Positions 16,485 through 24,489 of a stretch of 43,901 nucleotides of DNA are shown here, piece after piece. The DNA is from Microcaldota archaeon. GTDB taxonomy: Archaea; Micrarchaeota; Micrarchaeia; Micrarchaeales; CABMGC01. Location: assembly GCA_030040265.1 (NCBI GenBank), contig JASHUB010000069.1, positions 1-43,901 on the forward strand, in the 5' to 3' direction. The translations under genes and the position numbers were made by a program. The stretch's first letter is position 1, and every line of letters begins with the position of its first letter. The notes under the pieces are model-generated. The model was not told the DNA's origin and did not search any database. It was given only the letters and a program-made list of their open reading frames with translations.

Positions 16485-16814
16485 ATGCCAAGAACGTCAG
16501 CACCAAAATCAGAAGTTAAGCCTGTAGAACGGAACACTACATTTGTACCCCTAGAAAGACGCACTCCGGAGAACCTGGTCGGAGTTATGATCGACTGGGG
16601 ACGCCACATGAACCCCGTCTCTCTTGGGATCGAGGTTAGAAGGCCGATATCGGACATGGTTCCTGCGGACCGTGAGGCACTAAAGGCAGTCGCACGAGAT
16701 GTGGCCGCAAGGGTCGAAGGGCCTTTTGCGGACAACGACCGTAGAGTGCTGCAGGAGATCCAGACAGCATGCGACACGGCAGTGCCTGGCCCTCATAACT
16801 ATTTTAATCTCTAG
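16485..16814 (+). CDS. Unknown small protein
   Basis: 109 residues with a Pro/Glu/Arg-rich first third and a helical C-terminal half (ADREALKAVARDVAARVEG). A TATA-like GCTTAAATAC lies near 16444, about 38 bases before the ATG. The stop overlaps the stop of convergent ftsY by two bases. No family recognised. It is accepted as a gene because it has its own promoter and fills the gap exactly. Confidence 0.55.
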   Translation: MPRTSAPKSEVKPVERNTTFVPLERRTPENLVGVMIDWGRHMNPVSLGIEVRRPISDMVPADREALKAVARDVAARVEGPFADNDRRVLQEIQTACDTAVPGPHNYFNL

Positions 16815-18013
16815 TTGTTCTCAGGCAGGATGTTGTTGACCACAAAATCCGGCCTGTAGGGCATCAGGTCAGTGTACTTCTCGCCCACTCCGAAGAATAG
16901 TATCGGAGTCTCTGTGTCGCTCAGGATCGATAGCGTGTTCCCTCCTTTTGCGTCAACGTCAAGCTTCGTCAGTATGACACCGTCAACGCCTATCGCCTTG
17001 CCGAACTCCCTGACCTGATCGAGCAGCGCATTGCCAGATATGCTCTCACCTATGAATATCCTAAGATCCGGCTTGGTGACCCTGTTTATCTTCTTCATCT
17101 CCTCCATGAGGCTCTTGTTTGTCTCTTGCCTGCCGGCAGTGTCTATCAGCACTACATCGGCATTGTGCGCCCTTGCATATGCTATGGCGTCGAACGCTAT
17201 CGATGCGGGGTCGGCGCCGTAGCCGCCCTTTATTATCGGGACGCTTATCCTGTCGGCGTGGACCGAGAGCTGCTCTATCGCAGCCGCCCTGAACGTGTCG
17301 GAAGCCGCGAGCACGCAGTTTAGTCCGTTGGACTTCATCATGGAAGCGAACTTGGCGATTGTTGTTGTCTTCCCGGCGCCGTTAGGGCCGAGGAACATTA
17401 TCTTGAGTGGCTCTCCTGTGCCGTGCCTGCTCTTGGCGAGCTGCACCACATCGGGTCCTGGCTTCTTGCTGAGGACCTCGAGGATCGACTCGCGGATTAT
17501 CTCTGTTATCTTGCCTTCTATGCCCCTGGACGGGATCGGTTTTCCGACCATGTTGGCCTGCAGCCTTGCCGCGACCTTCTCTGCAACGTCATAATTGACG
17601 TCGGACTCGAGCATCGCCATCTTGAGCTGCTCTATGAATGGCTCTACGTCCTTCTCGTTTATCTTGACCTCGCCCATCACGACGCCCTTGATCTTCGTTC
17701 CGAGCGTGACCTTCGCCTCCTTGTGCGGCTTCGGCTCAGGCTTCTTCGCCTCCGGCGCTGGCGGAGGCGTGACAGGCTCTGCGCCCTCCCTTCCGGTTCC
17801 GAGATTGTACTCGCGGTCCTGCCGCAGCATCTCCTCGGCACGCATGCGCTCCGCCATGTTCTGGATGGCGCTCTTGTGCTGCGGCGTCTCCGGTACGGCC
17901 TTCTGCGGCGCTGGCTGGTCTGCCTGCGGAGCCTGCTCCTTGAGTTCCTCTTTCTCCTTCTTCGTTACCGAATCGATAAAACTAGAGAACTTCTTCTTGA
18001 GTCCTTCGAACAT
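16811..18013 (-). CDS. ftsY: Signal recognition particle receptor FtsY
   Basis: GTPase that docks SRP-ribosome complexes at the membrane. 400 residues. The first ~100 are a charged, Pro/Glu/Lys-rich A domain, then comes the helical N domain. The G domain has G1 GPNGAGKTTTIA (209-220), the DTFRAAAIEQL insertion motif, G3 DTAGRQ, G4 TKLDVDAKGG and the closing FFGVGEKYTDL. The gene follows prefoldin alpha by ten bases, as in the conserved archaeal order aIF6-L18a-prefoldin-ftsY. Confidence 0.96.
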   Translation of the reverse strand: MFEGLKKKFSSFIDSVTKKEKEELKEQAPQADQPAPQKAVPETPQHKSAIQNMAERMRAEEMLRQDREYNLGTGREGAEPVTPPPAPEAKKPEPKPHKEAKVTLGTKIKGVVMGEVKINEKDVEPFIEQLKMAMLESDVNYDVAEKVAARLQANMVGKPIPSRGIEGKITEIIRESILEVLSKKPGPDVVQLAKSRHGTGEPLKIMFLGPNGAGKTTTIAKFASMMKSNGLNCVLAASDTFRAAAIEQLSVHADRISVPIIKGGYGADPASIAFDAIAYARAHNADVVLIDTAGRQETNKSLMEEMKKINRVTKPDLRIFIGESISGNALLDQVREFGKAIGVDGVILTKLDVDAKGGNTLSILSDTETPILFFGVGEKYTDLMPYRPDFVVNNILPENN

Positions 18014-18023
18014 GAGCCTTACC

Positions 18024-18452
18024 CTATCGGCCGAGCGTTTGGAGGTTGTACGATATCTCCAGCAGGTCCTTCTCGGTCTTCAGTTTCTCCTCGTTGAGCT
18101 TCTGCAGCATCGTCCTCTCGTCGGCCTCGTTCTTCCTGAAGTACTCCTTCGCGTCTGCGACGCTCTTCTCGACGATGTAACCGGCCCCGACATATGTGAG
18201 GACTTTCTTCACGCTGCCTATCTTCGCATCTATGTAAACGCCGCCCTCGAGCGCGAGCATGCCGTTGCTGTTCTCTATCTTCGACATGTGCTCCATCAGG
18301 TCGACGTTCCTGAGCAGGATGTTCTGGGCGGACACGTACAGCGATATCTCGTTGAGCAGCGCCTCGTACTTCTGCGCGTACACGTTGTACAGGTACCTGA
18401 GCTGGTCTGCCTGCTCCGCCATGTCGATGCTCGGTGGGTTGTTGTCTGCCAT
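18024..18452 (-). CDS. pfdA: Prefoldin alpha subunit
   Basis: Subunit of the hexameric chaperone that holds unfolded proteins for the thermosome. 142 residues: a long N-terminal coiled coil (about 10-55), a beta-hairpin region with ALEGGVYIDAKIG and VGAGYIVEKS typical of archaeal GimC alpha, then a second coiled coil (105-142). Its own TATA box is at 18485-18494, right after the aIF6 gene. It therefore starts a transcript with ftsY but is also read through from the ribosomal cluster. Confidence 0.93.
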   Translation of the reverse strand: MADNNPPSIDMAEQADQLRYLYNVYAQKYEALLNEISLYVSAQNILLRNVDLMEHMSKIENSNGMLALEGGVYIDAKIGSVKKVLTYVGAGYIVEKSVADAKEYFRKNEADERTMLQKLNEEKLKTEKDLLEISYNLQTLGR

Positions 18453-18484
18453 TGAAACACTAGTGATATTCTATTGCCGGCGAT

Positions 18485-18494
18485 GTTTTTATAG
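18485..18494 (-). promoter_or_regulatory. TATA box for pfdA-ftsY
   Basis: CTATAAAAAC on the minus strand, about 37 bases before the prefoldin ATG; identical to the tyrS TATA decamer at 9841-9850. Confidence 0.6.
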
Positions 18495-18498
18495 GTTG

Positions 18499-19167
18499 CT
18501 AGAGCCCGAGGCCCTGCGACAGCCTGGCGAGCTCGAATCCTGTGGTGGCCTCTCCGACGACCATCCCCTTCGAGTTTGCGAGCGCGCACAGACCTATGCT
18601 GAGCGATCCCGTGTTCGCCGTGGACTGCGTCGTATCTATTCCGAGCCACTTCTTCGCGTCCTCCAGCTCCTCGTCAGTAGTCCTGTTGTTCAGGACCGCG
18701 CCAGCGTTGGTGAGTATGTTGCTCGCGCCAACTGTGGTGAAGCCGCCGAATGCTGCCCGGACCACCTCGACGCCGAGCACGTCGCGTATGACCTTCTCCT
18801 CCTTGTCGCTGTATTCTGGGTTTATTATCGCAATCTTGTCGTTGACAAGGATGTTGTTCCCGAGCGCATTGAGATCCGTGTGCATCCTGTGCACGTTGAA
18901 GCCAGGCATCGCCGCCTTGAGCCTGTGGAACTCCTCTTCGTGCATCAGCTCTGGCAGTATTATTCCGTTGGAGTTGCCGGCCGTGTATATGCCGAGCAGG
19001 TCAGAGCCGTCGATGGACGTCTTTATCGGCTGCACCGAGAGGGTCTTGCTGAGAAGCTCCTCCTTGTGCTCGGTCACGTTCAATCCAAGAAGAATGAATC
19101 GTTCGGTCACGGTCGCGAACGCGCCGATGTAATCGTTGCCGTTCAGGCTGGTCTTGACGACTCCCAT
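18499..19167 (-). CDS. eif6: Translation initiation factor aIF6
   Basis: Binds the large ribosomal subunit and blocks premature joining with the small subunit. 222 residues forming five quasi-repeats of the pentein fold. Recognisable blocks are NDYIGAFATVTERF, GNSNGIILPEL, ALGNNILVNDKIAIINPE and GFTTVGASNILTNAGA. The length matches archaeal aIF6. It starts three bases after the eL31 stop. Ribosomal protein L18a (LX), often found between aIF6 and prefoldin, is absent here. Confidence 0.96.
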   Translation of the reverse strand: MGVVKTSLNGNDYIGAFATVTERFILLGLNVTEHKEELLSKTLSVQPIKTSIDGSDLLGIYTAGNSNGIILPELMHEEEFHRLKAAMPGFNVHRMHTDLNALGNNILVNDKIAIINPEYSDKEEKVIRDVLGVEVVRAAFGGFTTVGASNILTNAGAVLNNRTTDEELEDAKKWLGIDTTQSTANTGSLSIGLCALANSKGMVVGEATTGFELARLSQGLGL

Positions 19168-19170
19168 GGC

Positions 19171-19602
19171 TTATACCTGTCCCTTGTCTTTCTGCTCCTG
19201 CTTCTTGGGCGCTGCCGCAGGCTTCTTTGCGTCCTGCTTCTTCGGCTGCTCCTTGGCTGCGGGTGCAGGCTTGGCGCCTGGTTTTGCCGCTGTAGCGACC
19301 GGCTTTGCGGTCGGCTGCGCTGCAGGCGTGTACGTCTTCCTCCAGTTCTTGAGAGAATCGGATAGCGTGACCTTGACTTCGCCTCCGGTCTTGTCCAGGC
19401 TGACCTGGACCGGCCTCAGGTGGATCGCGACGTTCCTTATCATGTACTCGTTGACGTCCATGCCTATCGACACGTCCTCCGGGTCGACCTTCGCGTGCCT
19501 CGCGACCTCGGCGCGCAGGTACCGCATGGCCTGCTTCCTCCTCCTTGTGGAGTGTATCGCCACCAGCTTCTTTCTCAGGTTGATCGTGAGTGATGTTGCC
19601 AT
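19171..19602 (-). CDS. rpl31e: Ribosomal protein eL31 with long basic tail
   Basis: Large-subunit protein near the exit tunnel. The first ~90 of 143 residues match eL31: INLRKK, STRRRKQAMRYLRAEVARH, then DVNEYMIRNVAIHLRPVQV. The last ~50 residues are a low-complexity Ala/Pro/Lys/Gln extension not found in most eL31. It resembles the tail of TopA in this window, so it may be a lineage trend. The ATG lies four bases past the eL39 stop. Confidence 0.95.
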   Translation of the reverse strand: MATSLTINLRKKLVAIHSTRRRKQAMRYLRAEVARHAKVDPEDVSIGMDVNEYMIRNVAIHLRPVQVSLDKTGGEVKVTLSDSLKNWRKTYTPAAQPTAKPVATAAKPGAKPAPAAKEQPKKQDAKKPAAAPKKQEQKDKGQV

Positions 19603-19606
19603 GGAT

Positions 19607-19765
19607 TCATCCCTTTATTCGCATCTTCTGCCTTCTCCAGCTCCTCTGGAACATGTTCTGGCTCACCTTCCGGTGGGTCCTGAGGCTGGCCAGTATCGGC
19701 AGCCTCCTCGACTGCTTCAGCTTCTTGCCTAGCATCCTCTTCTTCTGCTGGCTTTTCTTACCCAT
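19607..19765 (-). CDS. rpl39e: Ribosomal protein eL39
   Basis: 52-residue, very basic protein lining the peptide exit tunnel. The translated frame begins MGKKSQQKKRMLGKKLKQ and continues with RRLPILASLRTHRKV, then a WRRQKMR segment. This matches the eL39 pattern of KLKQ-x-RR-x-P-x-W/L and RT-x-RKV. The position directly before eL31 is the conserved archaeal order. Too short for ordinary gene-length cut-offs, but clear. Confidence 0.95.
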   Translation of the reverse strand: MGKKSQQKKRMLGKKLKQSRRLPILASLRTHRKVSQNMFQRSWRRQKMRIKG

Positions 19766-19774
19766 ATGAACACT

Positions 19775-20074
19775 TCATTTGTGCTTAAACTCTATCTTCG
19801 GTTCCGGCCTGTATGTCAGCCGCGCGAGAATCTCACGCAGCTGCTCCTCGGTTATCTTCCCGGCGATCTTGTTCGATTGCGCCATGGCGAGTATCCAGTC
19901 CGTGAGCTTCTCATAGAGCTCGCGGTTGGCGACCCGCACGTTCATGAACCTCTCGAACGCTTCCGGGGTGAGATATTTCTTGATCATCTCCTTCTTCTGT
20001 TGCGCAACCTGCATTTCGCGCAGCCTCTTTTGAAGGGCCTTCTTCATCTTTTCGTCCTGGGCCTCTTCGGGCAC
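19775..20074 (-). CDS. PDCD5-family DNA-binding protein
   Basis: 99-residue helical protein of the archaeal MTH1615/PDCD5 family. Charged N-terminal helix, then MQVAQQKKEMIKKYLTPEAFERF-like family core: REMQVAQQKKEMIKKYLTP, RVANRELYEKL and a C-terminal basic tail. Begins with GTG at 20074, supported by AGGCGGT just upstream. It lies between eS19 and eL39, its usual place in archaeal genomes. The function is poorly defined; DNA binding and a link to translation or apoptosis-like factors are reported for the family. Confidence 0.93.
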   Translation of the reverse strand: MPEEAQDEKMKKALQKRLREMQVAQQKKEMIKKYLTPEAFERFMNVRVANRELYEKLTDWILAMAQSNKIAGKITEEQLREILARLTYRPEPKIEFKHK

Positions 20075-20082
20075 GCGACCGC

Positions 20083-20493
20083 CTACGCCAGCACTTCCTT
20101 GGCTACCTTGTCAAGGAAGGACTTACCCTTCGGTGTGATGACACGCCCGACCTTTTCCTTCTTCACGTATCCCTGCTTCTCCAGGGCGTCGAACGCGTCC
20201 TTGATTATGCTTCCGCCAGCCCGCTGGTGGTGGTGGTGCCAGACCTTGTGCCGCTTTCTCGTCCCGTACTTTGTGCGGAGCGCAGAAACGCCTATCGGCC
20301 CGTTGATGTAAACCTGCCTCAGGACGGAGGCGCACCTCACGTACCAGAAGTCCGGGTCGCTGGGCACGCGCTCGCGGCTCGGGCCGGTCTTGACCATGTC
20401 CACGTAGACGGGCTTCTTCACGCCCTCGGCCTTCAGCTTCTCGGCGCTTTTCTTGATTAGCGACGCTGTGTCTGCTTCAAAAACGTTTGCCAT
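20083..20493 (-). CDS. rps19e: Ribosomal protein eS19
   Basis: Small-subunit protein needed for 30S maturation. 136 residues from the ATG at 20493 (MANVFEADT); an upstream TTG at 20532 would add 13 unlikely residues. Family blocks: DMVKTGPSRERVPSDPDFWYVR, split here as KTGPSRERVPSDPDFWYVR, then VYINGPIGVSALRTKYG and HHHQRAGGSII. First gene of the operon; the TATA box at 20556-20569 is upstream. Confidence 0.95.
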   Translation of the reverse strand: MANVFEADTASLIKKSAEKLKAEGVKKPVYVDMVKTGPSRERVPSDPDFWYVRCASVLRQVYINGPIGVSALRTKYGTRKRHKVWHHHHQRAGGSIIKDAFDALEKQGYVKKEKVGRVITPKGKSFLDKVAKEVLA

Positions 20494-20555
20494 AAAAGTC
20501 ACTTTCTTTGCTTTCCTTAGAAATCGGAGCAAGAATAGATAATCTCTATCTGACG

Positions 20556-20569
20556 CATAAATATATATC
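20556..20569 (-). promoter_or_regulatory. TATA region for the eS19 operon
   Basis: CATAAATATATATC on the plus strand, read on the minus strand as GATATATATTTATG, about 65-70 bases before the eS19 ATG. It is the strongest AT-rich element in the 168-base divergent region and should drive eS19 through aIF6. Confidence 0.55.
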
Positions 20570-20622
20570 TTTTGTTATGCTAACATTAATGCTAATCCGA
20601 CGTAGGTTATTAAGGGAAAATA

Positions 20623-20634
20623 CATTTATAAACC
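20623..20634 (+). promoter_or_regulatory. TATA box for rpoL-DUF99
   Basis: CATTTATAAACC, centred about 34 bases before the rpoL ATG at 20662. This spacing favours that ATG over the TTG at 20650. Confidence 0.6.
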
Positions 20635-20661
20635 TAACATCTCTAATGCTTGGTCGATATT

Positions 20662-20928
20662 ATGAAGCTGAATGTGGTTGAGTCAGACGCAAAGAGCATA
20701 ATCATTGAATTCGAGGAGGCGGACAGGGGCATCGCAGAGCTCATAAAGGACAAGATCCTCGAAAACAAGGACATCGAGTTCGCCGGCGTGGTCAAGGAGC
20801 ACCCGCAGGTAGGGAATCCGAGGCTCATCGTGAAGGCGGAAAAGAACGCCCGCGGCATAGTGCTGAAGGCGGTCGAGTCGCTGCAGGACGACCTGAAGGA
20901 GCTCACCTCGCACCTGCCGAAGAAGTAG
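20662..20928 (+). CDS. rpoL: RNA polymerase subunit Rpo11 (L)
   Basis: Pairs with Rpo3 (D) to nucleate assembly of archaeal RNA polymerase; homologue of Rpb11 and the bacterial alpha N-terminal domain. 88 residues. It has the short alpha-like fold with the conserved KEHPQVGNPRLIVKA block at about 43-57 (family pattern HPL-x-x-P). Start chosen at the ATG at 20662 from TATA spacing. The DUF99 gene follows by four bases. Confidence 0.93.
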   Translation: MKLNVVESDAKSIIIEFEEADRGIAELIKDKILENKDIEFAGVVKEHPQVGNPRLIVKAEKNARGIVLKAVESLQDDLKELTSHLPKK

Positions 20929-20932
20929 TCCC

Positions 20933-21490
20933 ATGCTGAAGAAGGGTTCGCGGATACTAGCCCTGGACGATGGCCATTTTACAAGGGGCCGCGGAAGGGT
21001 CCTCGTCGTTGGCGTCATCGGAAGGGACGCCGGAATCGAGGGCATACTGTCTTTTGACGTCGCAATAGACGGCAGCGACGCGACCGAGCGCCTTCTCCTC
21101 AAGATAAGCAAGTCTCGGTTCGGAGGGCAGATAAAGCTAATCGCCATGAACGGGGTCTCTTTCGGTGGAATGAACATAGTTGACCTGGAGAGGGTGAACC
21201 GGGAACTGCACCTTCCCGTGCTTGCGATCACGAGGAAGAGGCCCAGGAGGAGCCTGTTGATAAGCGCTGTGAAGAAGATGCGCGTAAAGGACGCGAAGGA
21301 TAAGGAGAGGATGATAAGGTCTTTCGCAAAAGCATCGACGACAGAACACATCAATGGCTTCTACGTCCAGAGGCTGGGGATCAACGAGGATGATGCAGAA
21401 AAGGCGCTTCCGGTTGCGGTGCAGCTTACCAGGCTGGCGCACCTTGTCGCGAGCGGCGTGACAAAAGGAGAGTCTGTAGGCAGGATATAG
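20933..21490 (+). CDS. DUF99 family protein (endonuclease V-related fold)
   Basis: 185 residues. The N-terminal ILALDDGHFTRG, the VDG-like AIDGSDATERLL block, and IKLIAMNGVSFGGMNIVDL followed by LPVLAITRKRP are the signature of DUF99. This archaeal family is distantly related to endonuclease V. The C-terminus PVAVQLTRLAHLVASG-x-x-x-GES also fits. The role is not established; it may act on nucleic acids. Translationally linked to rpoL by a four-base gap. Confidence 0.85.
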   Translation: MLKKGSRILALDDGHFTRGRGRVLVVGVIGRDAGIEGILSFDVAIDGSDATERLLLKISKSRFGGQIKLIAMNGVSFGGMNIVDLERVNRELHLPVLAITRKRPRRSLLISAVKKMRVKDAKDKERMIRSFAKASTTEHINGFYVQRLGINEDDAEKALPVAVQLTRLAHLVASGVTKGESVGRI

Positions 21491-21491
21491 C

Positions 21492-22427
21492 TTATTTCTT
21501 GCCCTTGTCGTCGAAGCCGTCCTCGCCTCTTGGAGGCTGCCTGAAAGTCTTGTTCAGATTCAATATGATTTCCTCCTTCTTTGCCTCGAAGCCGGTTAGC
21601 AGCTCTTGGATCATGCTGAGCTGCTCCAGGGAGGTTATCCTCCCCATGGACTTGAGGTCCACGATACCCTTGGATAGGCCCTTCGCAAAGGCGGTCGCGA
21701 AGGCTATGGCGTCTACGATCCTTTTCTCGGATGCCTTGCTCGCTTTCCCCCTGCTCGCGTCCTTCCGGATGGATGCTTCGTACTGCTTCGAGCCGATGGA
21801 CAGGAGATCGTTTGAGAGCATCGCGTAGGCGGGCCGCATCTCGGCGGTGAACATGCTCATGAAGTCTATGTATTTTGCGAAGACGTCGAGGGATTGCACG
21901 ACCCCTCCATCGTAGAACAGCAGAATCCAGCCAGTCACGTAGTGCGCCCACATGTTCGAGTGGCCGCGCGCGTCCATATGCTCTAGGAATGCGGAGAACT
22001 CCTTCCGGCTCTTTGCGAGGTGGGCAGCGATAGGGACTAGGTCGAGCAGGACTCTCTGGATGTCAAGGTCCTCGACACCGGCGCGGAGCAGCAGCCTGTC
22101 AACTGCGGTCACAGCGGCGGCAGCGTGCCCGGCGTTGCTTTCGAATCTCTTGGCTGCGGTAAGGAACGCCTGCGATGCCTTGGACGCAAGTACGGGATCC
22201 TGTCGCAGGGATAGCATCCGTGCATGCCATAGCTGCACCGCGTCATCGTTCCTTGTGGCTTTCGAGATTGCGTTGCCGCAGGCGAATAGCTCTTCTGCGA
22301 TCTTGGGATCCCTGCCGGTGAACTGTGCCCGGACACCCTGGACCGCAGACGCGGCCGCCTCCCCTGCGGATCTTGCGACCTCTTTGAGGGTCGATTCGAT
22401 TGTTGGGTAAGCCCGAGGCTGATGCAC
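21492..22427 (-). CDS. Unknown helical protein
   Basis: 311 residues, almost entirely helical and Ala-rich, with no signal peptide or clear membrane segment. The helical hairpin pattern between residues 45 and 240 recalls TPR-like alpha-solenoids but has no clear consensus. The tail RQPPRGEDGFDDKGKK is disordered. The GTG at 22427 is the only sensible start; the TATA-like CCTTTTTAAAGG at 22466-22477 lies upstream. Convergent with DUF99, one base apart. Function unknown. Confidence 0.65.
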   Translation of the reverse strand: MHQPRAYPTIESTLKEVARSAGEAAASAVQGVRAQFTGRDPKIAEELFACGNAISKATRNDDAVQLWHARMLSLRQDPVLASKASQAFLTAAKRFESNAGHAAAAVTAVDRLLLRAGVEDLDIQRVLLDLVPIAAHLAKSRKEFSAFLEHMDARGHSNMWAHYVTGWILLFYDGGVVQSLDVFAKYIDFMSMFTAEMRPAYAMLSNDLLSIGSKQYEASIRKDASRGKASKASEKRIVDAIAFATAFAKGLSKGIVDLKSMGRITSLEQLSMIQELLTGFEAKKEEIILNLNKTFRQPPRGEDGFDDKGKK

Positions 22428-22465
22428 TGATCTCAGATGAACACCTGAGGTTATGTGTTTTTCCT

Positions 22466-22477
22466 CCTTTTTAAAGG
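22466..22477. promoter_or_regulatory. Near-palindromic TATA element between divergent genes
   Basis: CCTTTTTAAAGG, about 45 bases before the GTG at 22427 on the minus strand. The plus-strand neighbour has its own TATA box, CTTTTATATC at 22503-22512, about 26 bases before its GTG at 22534. Confidence 0.5.
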
Positions 22478-22533
22478 TGTCTTTTATTCCGTCCCGGGGG
22501 AACTTTTATATCGGTTGGGTGCGATGTCTAACC

Positions 22534-23448
22534 GTGAAGTACAAGGAGCTAGGCAGGACCGGCGAGAAGATCCCGGAGATAGGCATGGGCAGCTGGCAGC
22601 TGGGCCATGGCGAAGGGCAGGTCGAGGCGCTCAGGGCAGGATTGGATGCGGGATGCAGGTTCATCGACACCGCAGAGATCTATCAGACCGAGGATGTTGT
22701 CGGACGGGCTATCAAAGGGAAGAAGGACGTTTTCGTTGCCACCAAGGTGTGGCCTTCCAACCTGCACTATGACGACGTCATACGTGCCTGCGACGCGAGC
22801 CTCAAGCGGCTCGGCCTCAAGCAGGTCGACCTGTACCAGATACACTGGCCGAACAAGACCATACCTATAGAAGAGACCATGGCTGCGATGGAGAAGCTGG
22901 TCGACGATGGGAAGATACGCTACATAGGCCTGAGCAACTTCTCTGCGAAGGAGATGCAGGAAGCGCAGGATACGCTGAAGAGGAACACCGTAGTCTCGAA
23001 CCAGGTGGAATACAGCGTGCTGGTCAGGGACGTCGAGAAGGAGCTGCTCGCCGCCTGCAAGAAAGAGCATGTGACACTGATTGCCTACAGCCCATTCGGC
23101 AACGGCGCGTTCTTCGAGCCGAGGTTCGCCCCGTTCGTTGAAGCTCTCACGAGGATAGGCGCCGCCCACGGGAAGAGCGCGTCACAGGTGGCGATCGCGT
23201 GGCTCTTGGAGAAGGATCCGGTAGTCACGATACCAAAGGCGAGCAGCAAGGAACACGTGCTGGAGAACATCGAAGCATCTGGCTTCAAACTCACGAGAGA
23301 GGAGCTCGCTGCCATCGATGAACTATGCAAGAAGTACAAAAAGAGCCCGCTCGTGCCGCTACATCTTGGCTCGCTGCTGAAGCATACGACATTCTGGCAC
23401 GGCTCCATCGCTAAGCGGTGGATGGAAGGCAGAGGGAAGAAACCCTGA
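22534..23448 (+). CDS. Aldo/keto reductase
   Basis: NADPH-dependent carbonyl reductase with a TIM barrel. 304 residues from the GTG at 22534 (MKYKELGRTGEKIPEIGMG). The TATA box at 22503-22512 places the transcript start about there, so the longer frame from 22453 is not translated. The catalytic tetrad is complete: Asp45 and Tyr50 in DTAEIY, Lys71 in ATKVW, His104 in IHWP. The GLSNFS and IPKASS motifs, the latter binding the cofactor phosphate, are present. Physiological substrate unknown. Confidence 0.92.
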   Translation: MKYKELGRTGEKIPEIGMGSWQLGHGEGQVEALRAGLDAGCRFIDTAEIYQTEDVVGRAIKGKKDVFVATKVWPSNLHYDDVIRACDASLKRLGLKQVDLYQIHWPNKTIPIEETMAAMEKLVDDGKIRYIGLSNFSAKEMQEAQDTLKRNTVVSNQVEYSVLVRDVEKELLAACKKEHVTLIAYSPFGNGAFFEPRFAPFVEALTRIGAAHGKSASQVAIAWLLEKDPVVTIPKASSKEHVLENIEASGFKLTREELAAIDELCKKYKKSPLVPLHLGSLLKHTTFWHGSIAKRWMEGRGKKP

Positions 23449-24366
23449 CTACGGCCTTATCGTGATCTGCCAGTTCTGGTAGTGCACGTCCTCAAGCGGC
23501 TTGGTCGGGATGTGGCCCGGCGCGTCAGCCTTAGGCGCTTCTGTAACGACGTTCGTGGCACTTGGGGATGATGGAGCAAATGAGCTAGGCACAATGATTG
23601 TTAAGCCATCGTTTGTGGGTATCTTTACTATCCCGCCTTCCCTGTTCCTGGCATCCTCCATGGCATTTAGGCGCATCGCTTTCTGCAGGAGCTCGGAATC
23701 CTTCGCCAAGCGCGCTGCGTTAGCTTCGAATTCTGCCGTGTCGAACGGCTTTCCGAAGAAGGTCTCGCACATTGCGTCGAAGAAGTGGTCCCTGGCTGTG
23801 AATACTTGAACGCCCTTTAGGCCACGCTCCTCTGCAACCCTCCATGCAGTAAGCCTTCTTTGGGCATCCTTAAGGTGGGTATCGATGTCGAACGTGCGCT
23901 CGAACGAGAGCGAGTATGGGCCGCGCTTCATGGCCAAAAGTTGGAGCTCGACGAGCCCAGTGGCCATGTCCATGCTGTCCTTAACTATCACGTATCCCTG
24001 GAAACTGGAGTCGTGTATGTGGTAGAGCCCTACGTGTGACATGCTGGTGCCATGTTGGACCTCCTGCCTGTATTCCAGCCTCTCCTTTATCTGGAGATGT
24101 TTTCCATCAACGGTTACGAATAACAGCTCTATGCCTGGATACGCCCCTCTTGTTCCGTATTTTAGAGAGAAAATGGCGTCGCGGACCTCGGACACCCTCT
24201 TCTCGGGGTTGCCGCGGTACAGCGTGACTGCCTTGTGCTTTGTAGTGAGGGGAGCTGGGCATTCGCTCAGGAATCTCCTCAGATTTTCTGCCGGTGTGAC
24301 CGGCCTCTGCCCGAAGGCAGCGATGCTCGTGGTTTGTGGTTTTGCATTTCCGTACATTTTGTTCAC
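23449..24366 (-). CDS. Unknown protein
   Basis: 305 residues (GTG 24366; ATG 24357 is an alternative). The N-terminal ~45 residues are polar, the centre (60-170) alternates beta strands and short helices (IELLFVTVDGKHLQIKERL, then LYHIHDSSFQGYVIV), and the C-terminus is Ser/Pro-rich and probably disordered, ending VHYQNWQITIRP. No known motif. It abuts the stop of the aldo/keto reductase. The probable promoter is the TATA element near 24460, which would leave a leader of about 70 bases. Confidence 0.65.
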   Translation of the reverse strand: MNKMYGNAKPQTTSIAAFGQRPVTPAENLRRFLSECPAPLTTKHKAVTLYRGNPEKRVSEVRDAIFSLKYGTRGAYPGIELLFVTVDGKHLQIKERLEYRQEVQHGTSMSHVGLYHIHDSSFQGYVIVKDSMDMATGLVELQLLAMKRGPYSLSFERTFDIDTHLKDAQRRLTAWRVAEERGLKGVQVFTARDHFFDAMCETFFGKPFDTAEFEANAARLAKDSELLQKAMRLNAMEDARNREGGIVKIPTNDGLTIIVPSSFAPSSPSATNVVTEAPKADAPGHIPTKPLEDVHYQNWQITIRP

Positions 24367-24459
24367 ATTCTGGTGCAGAGGCGCGGTGTCGTCTGGACAA
24401 CGCCTTCATGCTATGGTCCTAAAGTCATTAGAACGCAGGATTGACCTTTGAACTTATAC

Positions 24460-24470
24460 CTATTTAAAGC
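24460..24470. promoter_or_regulatory. TATA element between divergent genes
   Basis: CTATTTAAAGC. It is about 25 bases before the ATG at 24490 on the plus strand and about 100 before the GTG at 24366 on the minus strand. A second candidate, GAACTTATACC, is at 24450-24459. If the latter is used, the plus mRNA would keep its GGAGG ribosome-binding site at 24479-24483. Confidence 0.45.
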
Positions 24471-24489
24471 TTTCTCGCGGAGGATACTC

